A DNA stretch of 26,152 bases, taken from assembly GCA_016286835.1 (NCBI GenBank), contig JAEEUD010000002.1, positions 1 through 26,152 of the forward strand, in the 5' to 3' direction. The DNA is from Pyramidobacter sp. (GTDB lineage Bacteria > Synergistota > Synergistia > Synergistales > Dethiosulfovibrionaceae). Positions 1 to 7,463 of this stretch are shown here, piece after piece (position 1 is the stretch's first letter; every line of letters begins with the position of its first letter). The notes under the pieces were generated by a model that was given only the letters and a program-made list of their open reading frames with translations, made no database searches and was not told the origin of the DNA. The position numbers and the translations under genes are program-made.

Positions 1-261
1 CTCGTGGTTTCGGCGACGATCGATAAAAGGGGCAAACTGATCGGCGATCCTTATTTCGAGACGTACGGACAAATCCATTTCCGGGATGCCGAGAGTATGA
101 GACAAGAGTTCTGCGAAGCTGTACGCCGCGCCGTGCGCCATGATTCGGGCGCCGATGACGAATACCTGAAAAAGCAGATCGTCCTGCGCTGCAAGGAGTT
201 GCTTCGCAAGTATCTGCACAGTGCTTCACCTGTCATTCCGATCATCACGCGGCTTGATTGA
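1..261 (+). CDS. rnj: Ribonuclease J, C-terminal end (partial)
   Basis: This is the last 86 codons of a gene that starts before the window. The reading frame is open from base 1 and stops with TGA at 259-261. The peptide matches the C-terminal domain of RNase J, a metallo-beta-lactamase/beta-CASP exo- and endoribonuclease acting in mRNA decay and RNA maturation. It shows a beta strand around VSATIDKRGKLIGDP, a helix around FCEAVRRAVR, and the terminal helix and strand LKKQIVLRCKELLRKYLH plus PVIPIITRLD, where the family usually ends in a pattern such as RKPMVIPVI. The catalytic domains lie outside the window, so their integrity cannot be judged. No clear terminator follows; the next gene begins 90 bases on. 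Confidence 0.8.
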   Translation, partial: LVVSATIDKRGKLIGDPYFETYGQIHFRDAESMRQEFCEAVRRAVRHDSGADDEYLKKQIVLRCKELLRKYLHSASPVIPIITRLD

Positions 262-351
262 GCTGTGTGAGTCTGACATCAGCGTTCCAGGGTGAAATGC
301 GGCTTGAAGCCTTTGTTGAGAGTGACGCTCTTTGGTGAAAGGTGGATATGC

Positions 352-1134
352 ATGAACGAGTTTGTCGCAAGCCTGATTCAGGGCCTGATTCAGGGACTGA
401 CGGAGTATCTGCCCGTCAGCAGTTCGGCACATTTGACAATATTTCAGCATCTGGCGGGGATCCAGGGATCATCGATCGCTTTTGACCTGCTGTTGCACCT
501 TGCTACGGTCGCTGCGACGATTACATACTTTTTCAGGGACATCGTCGAGTTGGTTTGCGAGTTTTTTACAAGCTTCCGGTTGCCGGTCGGCCGCAAAAGG
601 GAAGGCTGGTATTTTGGCTGGGCCGTGATCCTGGGTTCGATCCCCACGGCTGTCATCGGACTGGTGCTTAAACCCCTTGTCGAGGCGCTGTCACAGTCGC
701 TGACGTTCGTCGGCTGTGCACTGTGTGTGACGGCTGCGTTGCTGCTTGCGTTATCTTTTTTGCGCCCCGGAACAAAAAAGATCTGCGTTTCGATCGGCGT
801 CATCGTTGGCGTCGCGCAGGGGCTGGCCGTCTTCCCGGGGATCTCACGCTCAGGACTGACGCTTTTGGCCGGCATCCTCTGCGGTTTAAGTGCTGTTGAA
901 GCATTTCGTTTTTCGTTTTTGCTTTCGCTGCCGGCCGTATGCGGTGCGGCGCTACTGGAACTTCGTCATTTTGACGGTGTGCTGCCGGCAGGGTGTGCGG
1001 CGGCAATGGCAGTGGCGTTCGTTTTTGGCGTCATTTCGCTGTGCCTTGTCCACAGAGTCGTCGTGAGCGGGCGCTGGCGCTTCTTTGCCGCTTACTGCGC
1101 TGTCGTCGGGCTCTGCGTGATCTTTTGTCTGTAA
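352..1134 (+). CDS. uppP: Undecaprenyl-diphosphatase UppP (BacA family)
   Basis: Integral membrane phosphatase of 260 residues that dephosphorylates undecaprenyl diphosphate to recycle the lipid carrier for peptidoglycan and other wall polymers. Both family signatures are present: GLTEYLPVSSSAHL near residues 15-28 (Glu18, His27) and PGISRSG at 162-168 (Arg166). The hydrophobic profile fits about seven or eight membrane segments, and the length is normal for the family. I chose ATG at 352 over the in-frame start at 292 because AGGTGG at 340-345 gives good spacing and MNEFVASLIQG is the usual N terminus; the longer version would add 20 atypical residues. maf follows after one base, so the two are probably co-transcribed. 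Bacitracin resistance is a known property of the family but was not inferred here. Confidence 0.93.
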   Translation: MNEFVASLIQGLIQGLTEYLPVSSSAHLTIFQHLAGIQGSSIAFDLLLHLATVAATITYFFRDIVELVCEFFTSFRLPVGRKREGWYFGWAVILGSIPTAVIGLVLKPLVEALSQSLTFVGCALCVTAALLLALSFLRPGTKKICVSIGVIVGVAQGLAVFPGISRSGLTLLAGILCGLSAVEAFRFSFLLSLPAVCGAALLELRHFDGVLPAGCAAAMAVAFVFGVISLCLVHRVVVSGRWRFFAAYCAVVGLCVIFCL

Positions 1135-1135
1135 C

Positions 1136-1729
1136 ATGAAAGACGTTCATATTATCCTTGCCTCGGCCAGCCCCAGGAGAAAACAGCTTTTGGAGCAGTT
1201 AGGCTGGAAGTTTGAGATCGTTGCCCCCCGTGTGGACGAGAGCATTTTGCCGAAAGAGACGCCTTCGCAGCTGGTCACACGGCTTGCTCGACTAAAAGGC
1301 GAGGCTGTGGCCGCGGCGAATCCCTATTCGCTGGTGATCGCTTCGGATACGGTCGTGGCTTCTGAGGACGACGAAATCTTCGGCAAGCCGAAGGACCAAG
1401 GCGATGCTGTGCGGATGCTTGGTGAGCTGGCAGGGAAGACGCATCACGTTTTCAGCGGGCTGGCGCTGTTCTGGAACGGTCAGCGCGTTGAAGGCTGCTC
1501 GAAAACCTGCGTCGTCTTCCGTGAACTTAACGACGACGATATAGACGCCTACGCCGCATCCGGCGAATGGCGAGGTAAAGCAGGTGGCTACGCGATCCAG
1601 GGGTTAGGCGCGCTGCTCATCGAACGGATCAGCGGGGACTATTCTACGGTCGTCGGCTTGCCGTTGGCGTTGCTTGGACAAATGATGGGACAATTAGGCT
1701 TTTCGCTTGGACAAATGTGGGAGGCGTGA
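1136..1729 (+). CDS. maf: Maf-family nucleotide pyrophosphatase
   Basis: House-cleaning nucleoside triphosphate pyrophosphatase of 197 residues. It is predicted to hydrolyse dTTP/UTP or modified nucleotides to the monophosphate and PPi in the cytoplasm. Visible motifs are SASPRR at 10-15, the catalytic-type Asp71 in ASDTVV, FGKPKD around 82-87, GKAGGYAIQG at 147-156 and GDYSTVVGLP at 167-176, all in family order. The sequence lacks features that would let me separate the YhdE (dTTP/UTP) from the YceF (m7GTP) subgroup with certainty. Its ATG is one base after the uppP stop and has no clear Shine-Dalgarno sequence, which suggests translational coupling. Maf genes often sit with cell-shape genes, consistent with the envelope neighbours here. 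Confidence 0.9.
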   Translation: MKDVHIILASASPRRKQLLEQLGWKFEIVAPRVDESILPKETPSQLVTRLARLKGEAVAAANPYSLVIASDTVVASEDDEIFGKPKDQGDAVRMLGELAGKTHHVFSGLALFWNGQRVEGCSKTCVVFRELNDDDIDAYAASGEWRGKAGGYAIQGLGALLIERISGDYSTVVGLPLALLGQMMGQLGFSLGQMWEA

Positions 1730-1733
1730 TGAT

Positions 1734-3635
1734 ATGAAGAGAAAAATCTCTGTTTTCTGGGGGATGTTGCTGTTTGCCGCTTTGCTAGCCGCTCCCGCGC
1801 TCCTGTGGAGAGTATCGCATGAGCGTGCTTCACGCTCGTCGCTGATCCTGTTTGATTTACTTGAGCTTCATGCCTTTAAATCCGAAAACACCGAGAAAAC
1901 GTTCCAGAATCTGATGGGTTCCGGCGTATCGGCTTTCCTTGCGCCGGAGTTCACGGCTGAAGAGCTGAAAAAAGGCGTGCTTGAAAACGTCGCCGTTTTG
2001 CCCGTCGCCGAGCTTGCGCCGGAAATCGCCGGAAAGTTTTCCTCACGGTGGGGAACAGCCCTTGCGATCTCTGATGCGGAGATCGTTCCGGAACAGATTA
2101 CATATCTGGAAAAGCGTTTCCACGAAGGCGAACGCGTTGCTGCCGGAAAAACAACCTATTACCGTCTTCCTTTCAGCTACGCCCAACTGGAAAAAACGGG
2201 TCTGCTTCCCGATCTCGAATCCATGGCCTACCTCTCGCAGGCCGGCGTGCCGCTCGTCTTTGCGCCCGCTCAGGGCTATGCCGGGACGAGCAGCGAATTG
2301 CTTGACACACTGTCATACCTCTGCGAACGTTTCGCGACGGTTAAGGCGTTGTGCCCTGCCGGCGAGATCGCCGCTTCTCAGAACAGCGCACATGAGCTGG
2401 GGCAATTCGCCCGAGATCGCGGTTTGCTGATGGCGCAGGTTGAGTTTTCACGTCAGTACGGCGCTGCACGACAGGTTGCGGCGTCGTGGCCGAACGTTGT
2501 TTCGCTCCACGGCGTTGACCGCGAAGAAGTGCTCAAACGCAGCATCATCCGCCAGATCATGCTCAATCGTCTGTTCCGTGCGGCCGAAGAGCGCGAAGTG
2601 CGCCTTCTTGTATTGCGGCTTGATCCGCTACGGGCGCAGGCGGCCAGTCTCGACGACTATTGCCGCGATGTCCGCGCCCTGCGCACCCGTCTTGATAACG
2701 GCGGCTTTGCTCGTTTGTGGCCTTCTGCCGCACCGCGGGTGGCGAAGTTCTGGCCGATCATCGCAGCTTTTGCGCTTTCGCTTTTGCTGATCGCTCTTGC
2801 GATGCGGATTTGGGAGCGTTTTTCTGATGTTTCCTTGCTCTCTGAAACGAAAAACGTACTGATCGCATTTGGCGCGGCGTTGCTGTTGGGGGGCACGTCG
2901 CTGTTTGCCTCGCTGCCTTTGCGGCTGAGCGGTGCTCTTGCTGCGGGACTGCTGGCGACGGAGGCTTCGCTCGTGGCGATGGAGCGATGGAAGGTGCCTC
3001 TGCGCGGCGTCGTAGAAGCTCTTGTGCTCGTGACCCTTGGCGGACTTGTGATCGCCGGTTGCTTTTCCACGCCGCTTTATATGTATCGCCTTTCCACGTT
3101 CAGCGGCGTTAAGCTCAGTCTGCTGATGCCTCCAGCGCTGATTCTTCTTATCGACCTTCACAGGCGCGAGCATCCCGAGGGACTTGCGCAGATCCTCAGC
3201 CGCCCACCGCTTTGGGGCGAGCTGGCTTTAGCCGGCGTGATCGTTGTGGGGGCTCTTGTTATGGTTCTACGCAGCGGCAATTATGGATTCGTCTCGACGG
3301 CTGAGATCCTTTTCCGCGACTGGATCGAAAAGATCCTTGGCGCACGTCCGCGCACAAAGGAATTCCTGATCGGTTACCCGGCGCTTGTCTGCTGGTACTA
3401 CCTTAAACGCGCCGATCTCTGGTGCAGATGGCGTGAAGTTCTGCGCCTTGCCGTCTCGCTTGCTTTTTCGTCGGCGGTCAACAGCTTCTGCCACTTCCAC
3501 ACGCCGCTTTCGCTGACGCTGCTGCGTGGTGTGAACGGCTGGTGGACGGGGCTCGTTTTCGGTTGCGCGATCCTTGCCAGTTCACTCCTGATCGGCCGCC
3601 CCGTGTACAATCGTGTGAAGGGTCTTTTTTCATAA
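1734..3635 (+). CDS. DUF5693-type multi-spanning membrane protein
   Basis: A 633-residue protein of unknown biochemical function. It has an N-terminal signal anchor (about 5-25), a soluble extracytoplasmic part (about 30-335) and a C-terminal half with about seven or eight membrane segments. Conserved-looking C-terminal blocks include ARPRTKEFLIGYP at 537-549 and NSFCHFHTPLSLTLLRGVNG at 583-602, which I recognise from the DUF5693 family. From memory, that family is commonly encoded beside csaB in Firmicutes-like genomes. I chose ATG 1734 because GGGAGGCG at 1719-1726 is well placed; an upstream in-frame start at 1707 lies inside maf. csaB begins one base after its stop. A partner role with CsaB, for example handling or exporting a lipid-linked wall polymer, is inference from the neighbourhood. 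Confidence 0.75.
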   Translation: MKRKISVFWGMLLFAALLAAPALLWRVSHERASRSSLILFDLLELHAFKSENTEKTFQNLMGSGVSAFLAPEFTAEELKKGVLENVAVLPVAELAPEIAGKFSSRWGTALAISDAEIVPEQITYLEKRFHEGERVAAGKTTYYRLPFSYAQLEKTGLLPDLESMAYLSQAGVPLVFAPAQGYAGTSSELLDTLSYLCERFATVKALCPAGEIAASQNSAHELGQFARDRGLLMAQVEFSRQYGAARQVAASWPNVVSLHGVDREEVLKRSIIRQIMLNRLFRAAEEREVRLLVLRLDPLRAQAASLDDYCRDVRALRTRLDNGGFARLWPSAAPRVAKFWPIIAAFALSLLLIALAMRIWERFSDVSLLSETKNVLIAFGAALLLGGTSLFASLPLRLSGALAAGLLATEASLVAMERWKVPLRGVVEALVLVTLGGLVIAGCFSTPLYMYRLSTFSGVKLSLLMPPALILLIDLHRREHPEGLAQILSRPPLWGELALAGVIVVGALVMVLRSGNYGFVSTAEILFRDWIEKILGARPRTKEFLIGYPALVCWYYLKRADLWCRWREVLRLAVSLAFSSAVNSFCHFHTPLSLTLLRGVNGWWTGLVFGCAILASSLLIGRPVYNRVKGLFS

Positions 3636-3636
3636 C

Positions 3637-4620
3637 ATGTCCCGCCGCTGGAAAGTGCTTCTGTGCGGCTATTACGGCATGGGCAACGCTGGTGACGAAT
3701 TTCTGGCGTCCGCTTCCATTGCGTTGCTTGAACGCTGTGGGCTGAAACGTGACGAGATCGTCATGCTTTCCGGTGATACAGCAGAAAGCGAGCGGGTCCA
3801 TGGCGTGCGCGCTTTTGATCGCTGGAACTGGCGTGAGATCGTCATTGCCGCAAAAAACAGCGAAACCTTGCTGCTGGGCGGCGGCGGTATCTTTCAGGAC
3901 AGTTCCGGTCTCCTCAGTCCATGGTATTATTGGGGCGTAATGAGGATCGCTTCGTTGTGCGGCTGTCGCCTCTGGGCTGCTGGACAGTCCGTCGGTCCGT
4001 TGCGCAGTCCGGTCAGCCGTGCTTTGGCGCGGAATGCCTTTTCCCTGTGTTCGGCCGTGACCGTACGGGACGAACGCTCGCATGAGTTCCTGAAACGAGG
4101 CGCTCTGCTGGCCGACGATCTCGTCCTGACCCTTCCATGTGGGGCGTCCGAACGTAAAGGAAACGGCGTGCTCGTTAATTTCCGTCCCTGCGGTGGATTG
4201 GAAAGGAAAGCCGCTCAGGACTTTTCCGCTTTGGAATGGACGCGCGGACGGAGCATCATCGGCGTAGCGATGAGCGACGAAGACGCGCGCCTGATGGAGA
4301 CGTTGCAACGGGAAAAGATCATCCGGTTGGATGATTTGCGGCTGTGTACGGTCGAAAACTGGAGCGAAACATTCAGCGACGGCGAATATGCCTGGGGAAT
4401 GAGGCTCCATTTCGGCGTTTTCTGTCTCAAGCGCGGTATTCCCTGTACGCTTGTCCCTTACGATCCGAAAGTTTCTGATTTTGCTGTTCGCTGGGGAGCA
4501 AAACAGTGGCCTGACTGCAGCCGTCCAGAGGAGTGGAGCCTGGCTGATGAGCTTGACGTCGCGATAAGTACCACGATCACGGCGTTTGCCGATAGTTTCA
4601 GAAATGCAGTGCGCCCTTAG
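3637..4620 (+). CDS. csaB: Polysaccharide pyruvyl transferase CsaB
   Basis: Protein of 327 residues of the polysaccharide pyruvyl transferase family, which moves pyruvate from phosphoenolpyruvate to a sugar of a wall polymer as a ketal. In S-layer bacteria this modification creates the anchor for SLH domains. The N terminus VLLCGYYGMGNAGDEFLASA is the family signature (glycine-rich start of the first Rossmann-like half). LLLGGGGIFQDSSG near 79-92 and the C-terminal WGMRLHFGVFCLKRGIPCTLVPYDPKV are also typical. It is fused to the preceding DUF5693 gene by a one-base gap and lacks a close Shine-Dalgarno, so its translation is probably coupled. The product probably acts at the cytoplasmic face. 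The acceptor sugar cannot be read from the sequence. Confidence 0.88.
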   Translation: MSRRWKVLLCGYYGMGNAGDEFLASASIALLERCGLKRDEIVMLSGDTAESERVHGVRAFDRWNWREIVIAAKNSETLLLGGGGIFQDSSGLLSPWYYWGVMRIASLCGCRLWAAGQSVGPLRSPVSRALARNAFSLCSAVTVRDERSHEFLKRGALLADDLVLTLPCGASERKGNGVLVNFRPCGGLERKAAQDFSALEWTRGRSIIGVAMSDEDARLMETLQREKIIRLDDLRLCTVENWSETFSDGEYAWGMRLHFGVFCLKRGIPCTLVPYDPKVSDFAVRWGAKQWPDCSRPEEWSLADELDVAISTTITAFADSFRNAVRP

Positions 4621-4624
4621 AGTG

Positions 4625-4633
4625 TGGTATGAT
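4625..4633 (+). promoter_or_regulatory. Extended -10 promoter for the ftsEX operon
   Basis: TGGTATGAT is an extended -10 element (TG, one base, TATGAT at 4628-4633). No convincing -35 sits 16-18 bases upstream, as expected when the extended -10 compensates. It lies just after the csaB stop and about 40 bases before the ftsE start, leaving room for a short leader with GGAGGTG at 4661-4667. The same TGG plus -10 arrangement recurs before rph and secG. Confidence 0.5.
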
Positions 4634-4675
4634 AGGCGCTGTTTAAATAAATCATCTGCGGGAGGTGTTCGGTAA

Positions 4676-5371
4676 ATGGAGATCCGCATCAACGGGTTGA
4701 CCAAAGTTTTCCCTCCAAATATACAGGCGCTGAGCGACATCTATCTTGACATCGCCGAAGGAGAGTTCGTTTATCTGATCGGCACGACCGGCTCTGGAAA
4801 GACGACGCTGATGCGACTATTGACGCGCGAAGTTCTGCCGACGCGTGGTCAGGTCATCATAGCCGGGCAGGATCTGCGTCGCATTTCCTCTTCGAGTCTG
4901 CCGTATTATCGCCGCAATATCGGCGTTGTCTTTCAGGACTACAAACTCCTGCCGTATCTCAGCGCGTGGGAGAACGTCGCGTTTGTCCTCGAAGCCTGTG
5001 GAGTTCCTCGCTCCGAGACCCGCGAGCGCACCGATGACGTGATCGACAGAGTCGGTCTGTGGAATCGCCGTATGCTTCGTCCTGATCAGCTTTCCGGCGG
5101 TGAGCAGCAGCGCGTCGCGATCGCCCGTGCCATCGTCAACGCCCCGAGACTGTTTCTGGCCGACGAGCCGACGGGCAATCTTGACGTTCGCACAGCCGAG
5201 TACGTGATGAAATTACTTCTTTCCATCCATGCCGCAGGAACGACCGTGATCGTTGCCACACACGACCAGCATCTTGTTGATATCTACCGTCAGCGAGTGG
5301 TCGAGCTGCATATGGGCCGCCTCGTGCGCGATGAACGAGAAGGGAGGTATGGCATCAGTGGGAACTTATAG
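4676..5371 (+). CDS. ftsE: Cell-division ABC transporter ATPase FtsE
   Basis: Cytoplasmic ATPase of 231 residues that partners FtsX at the division septum to drive peptidoglycan hydrolase activation; it is not thought to transport a substrate. All ABC motifs are intact: Walker A GTTGSGKTT at 36-44, Q-loop Gln87, signature LSGGEQQR at 139-146, Walker B LFLADEP at 159-165 followed by TGNLD, and switch His196. The N terminus IRINGLTKVFPP and the segment NIGVVFQDYKLLP are characteristic of FtsE rather than of LolD-type ATPases, although these subfamilies are close. The start is fixed by GGAGGTG at 4661-4667. The gene overlaps ftsX, in the usual operon order. Confidence 0.93.
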   Translation: MEIRINGLTKVFPPNIQALSDIYLDIAEGEFVYLIGTTGSGKTTLMRLLTREVLPTRGQVIIAGQDLRRISSSSLPYYRRNIGVVFQDYKLLPYLSAWENVAFVLEACGVPRSETRERTDDVIDRVGLWNRRMLRPDQLSGGEQQRVAIARAIVNAPRLFLADEPTGNLDVRTAEYVMKLLLSIHAAGTTVIVATHDQHLVDIYRQRVVELHMGRLVRDEREGRYGISGNL

Positions 5372-6242
5372 ATACGTTATAAGAGACACCTGCCGTCTTT
5401 TCTTCCGTCATTGGGGACTGAGCCTGCTGACGCTGTGTACCGCGGCTTCGATCTTTTTTCTGCTTGGGGGAAGCCTTCGTCTGGCGCTGTACGCGCATAA
5501 AGTCTCGCAAAACGTCCAGGGCAGTCTGATCATGCAGGCGTATACGTCGTCAGAAAATGCGGCAGGCGCTGTGCGTGACGCGCTGGCGGGCAACGTTGAC
5601 ATCGAAGAGATCCGCCTTGTATCGCCGCAGGAAGCTCTTGAAGTCCTTCGTGCCAAGCTGGGTTCGCAGGCGCAGTCGATGATGCCGGCCGGCGACGTTC
5701 CTCTTCCTTGGACGGTCGAGATCAAGCTGCGTGACGCTTCGCTCTCGGCGGCCGTGGCGAAAGAGCTGTCCGGCATGACCGCGATCGACGAGATCATGTA
5801 CGCCGGCAATCTCAGTACGCGGCTGACGAAAATCGCAGCGCTGATCACCAACATCGCGATGGCGATCCTTGTCATTGCCGTGCTCGTCAGTGGTCTTGTG
5901 TTCTACAATATGATCCGGATCAGCATTTATTCGCGCCGTCAGGAGATCTCCGTTATGCTGCTCGTCGGCTCGACGCGGTCCTATGTGGCTTCGCCGTTTC
6001 TGATGCATGGTATGATCCTCGGTCTTCTGGGGGCGATCATTGCGATCGTTCTGCTTCATTACGGACAGTCGTACATCGCCGGCACGCTCGACGAGGTCCT
6101 CCCGTTCCTCAGCAGCCAGCTGCAATGGCGCGAGCAGGCGCTTCTCGATCAGGTCCTGCTGGCTATCGGTTTTGCGACAGGCTGGATCTACAGCTACATT
6201 GCCGTGCGCCGCTACATTCGCGAAGCGGCGAAACCTCTATGA
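5358..6242 (+). CDS. ftsX: Cell-division membrane protein FtsX
   Basis: Membrane partner of FtsE, 294 residues. The layout is standard: a short cytoplasmic N terminus, a first membrane segment (about 18-40), a periplasmic domain of about 125 residues that normally contacts the hydrolase or its activator, then three segments (about 168-192, 219-244, 262-284). The start is uncertain. GTG 5358 has AGGGAGG (5341-5347) ten bases upstream, whereas ATG 5349 would leave only one base between that site and the start. Either choice overlaps the ftsE stop, indicating coupling. The immediately following gene encodes an EnvC-type hydrolase, its probable periplasmic client. Confidence 0.9.
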   Translation: MGTYRYVIRDTCRLFFRHWGLSLLTLCTAASIFFLLGGSLRLALYAHKVSQNVQGSLIMQAYTSSENAAGAVRDALAGNVDIEEIRLVSPQEALEVLRAKLGSQAQSMMPAGDVPLPWTVEIKLRDASLSAAVAKELSGMTAIDEIMYAGNLSTRLTKIAALITNIAMAILVIAVLVSGLVFYNMIRISIYSRRQEISVMLLVGSTRSYVASPFLMHGMILGLLGAIIAIVLLHYGQSYIAGTLDEVLPFLSSQLQWREQALLDQVLLAIGFATGWIYSYIAVRRYIREAAKPL

Positions 6243-6253
6243 CAGGTCCTGGC

Positions 6254-7435
6254 ATGAAAACTGTGCGCATACACACAACACTAGCTCTGCTCCTTGGGCT
6301 CGTGTTTGCCCGGTCAGCGTTTGGAGCCGCGATCGACGATCGTATTTCCGAGCAGAAAAAGCAGCTTGCTCTGCTCAATAAGAGGATCGAGTATCACTCA
6401 AAAGAATTGGCGCAGGCGAAGAAAAAGGAAAAGAGCTATTTGCGCGAATTGTCGGTTTTCGATCATCGCGTCAAGCAGTCCGAATCGCAAATCGAGCTTC
6501 TTGACCTGCAGATCGAGAAAAACGAGGATGAGATCGCACGTCTTAATGAAGATATCGGCGTGCATCAGAAAAAAGTCGATGAATTGCGGGCAATGCTCGC
6601 CCAGCGCTATGTAGCGATTTATAAATACAGCGGCGTTTCCGATCTCAACGTGCTGCTGTCGGCCAACGATCTGGCCGATTTGAACAACATGACGTATCTC
6701 CTGAAAAGACTGAGCCGTCAGGACGAGAACGTTGTGGAAGAGCTGAAAAACGAGATCCTTGCCCTCGAGACCGACAAACTCAATCAGGAAAAGACTCAGG
6801 GCGAACTCGTCATGCGCAAAAAAAAGCGCGAGCGCGAGCGTGAGAGCAACACGCGCGCGGGAGCGCAGCGCCGCGAGCTTCTTGAACGCATTGACAAGGA
6901 AAAGAGTGTCCATCTGGCGGCCATGAAGGAAATAGAAGAGGACCAACGTGCACTGCAGAAAAAGGTGGACGAGCTCCTCAAAAAACGCGCGGCTGAACGT
7001 GCAGCTGCCCGCAAAAACAATCCTTCTGCGCCTGTGCCGACTCCCCACAGCGGCAAATTCATCTGGCCCGTGCCCGATCGACGCATCACCAGCAACTTCG
7101 GGATGCGCGTCCATCCCAAATTCCGTACAAGAAGTCAGCACTCGGGGATCGACATCGGTTCGCCCAAGGGCACTCCGATCAAGGCAGCCGGCAACGGAGA
7201 GGTCATTTTTACAGGCTGGCTGAGGGGGTATGGACAGGTTGTCATCATTGACCACGGTGGCGGCTATTCGACCGTTTACGCTCACATGAGCAAGATCCTT
7301 ACCGATGAGGGCCAAGCCGTCAAGACGGGAACACTCATCGGCCAAGTGGGGCAGACCGGCGTCGCTACGGGACCGCATCTCCATTTTGAGGTCCGCGTGA
7401 ACGGCAAGGCGCAGAACCCCCTGAGATATTTGTGA
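6254..7435 (+). CDS. envC: EnvC-type murein hydrolase: coiled coil plus LytM (M23) domain
   Basis: Secreted protein of 393 residues with a signal peptide (about 1-24), a long charged coiled-coil region (about 28-255) and a C-terminal LytM/M23 peptidase domain (about 265-393). The coiled coil matches the part of EnvC or CwlO-type proteins that binds FtsX. The metal and catalytic residues are all present: His296 and Asp300 in HSGID, His344 in YAHMS, and His375/His377 in GPHLHFEV. It could therefore be an active endopeptidase rather than a purely regulatory EnvC, which in E. coli has a degenerate site. The start at ATG 6254 uses AGGT at 6244-6247; ATG 6239, overlapping the ftsX stop as ATGA, is an alternative adding five residues. 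It is part of the ftsEX operon. Confidence 0.9.
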   Translation: MKTVRIHTTLALLLGLVFARSAFGAAIDDRISEQKKQLALLNKRIEYHSKELAQAKKKEKSYLRELSVFDHRVKQSESQIELLDLQIEKNEDEIARLNEDIGVHQKKVDELRAMLAQRYVAIYKYSGVSDLNVLLSANDLADLNNMTYLLKRLSRQDENVVEELKNEILALETDKLNQEKTQGELVMRKKKRERERESNTRAGAQRRELLERIDKEKSVHLAAMKEIEEDQRALQKKVDELLKKRAAERAAARKNNPSAPVPTPHSGKFIWPVPDRRITSNFGMRVHPKFRTRSQHSGIDIGSPKGTPIKAAGNGEVIFTGWLRGYGQVVIIDHGGGYSTVYAHMSKILTDEGQAVKTGTLIGQVGQTGVATGPHLHFEVRVNGKAQNPLRYL

Positions 7436-7463
7436 TCGTTTTATTTGTTCGCAGGAGAACACT

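Noticed and set aside
262..351. Terminator or promoter between RNase J and uppP
   Set aside because: Only very short stems (four base pairs) and no convincing -35/-10 pair are present.
3478..4740. 420-codon open frame on the minus strand opposite csaB
   Set aside because: It is antisense to a well-supported gene, has no recognisable protein features and arises from codon bias in GC-rich DNA.
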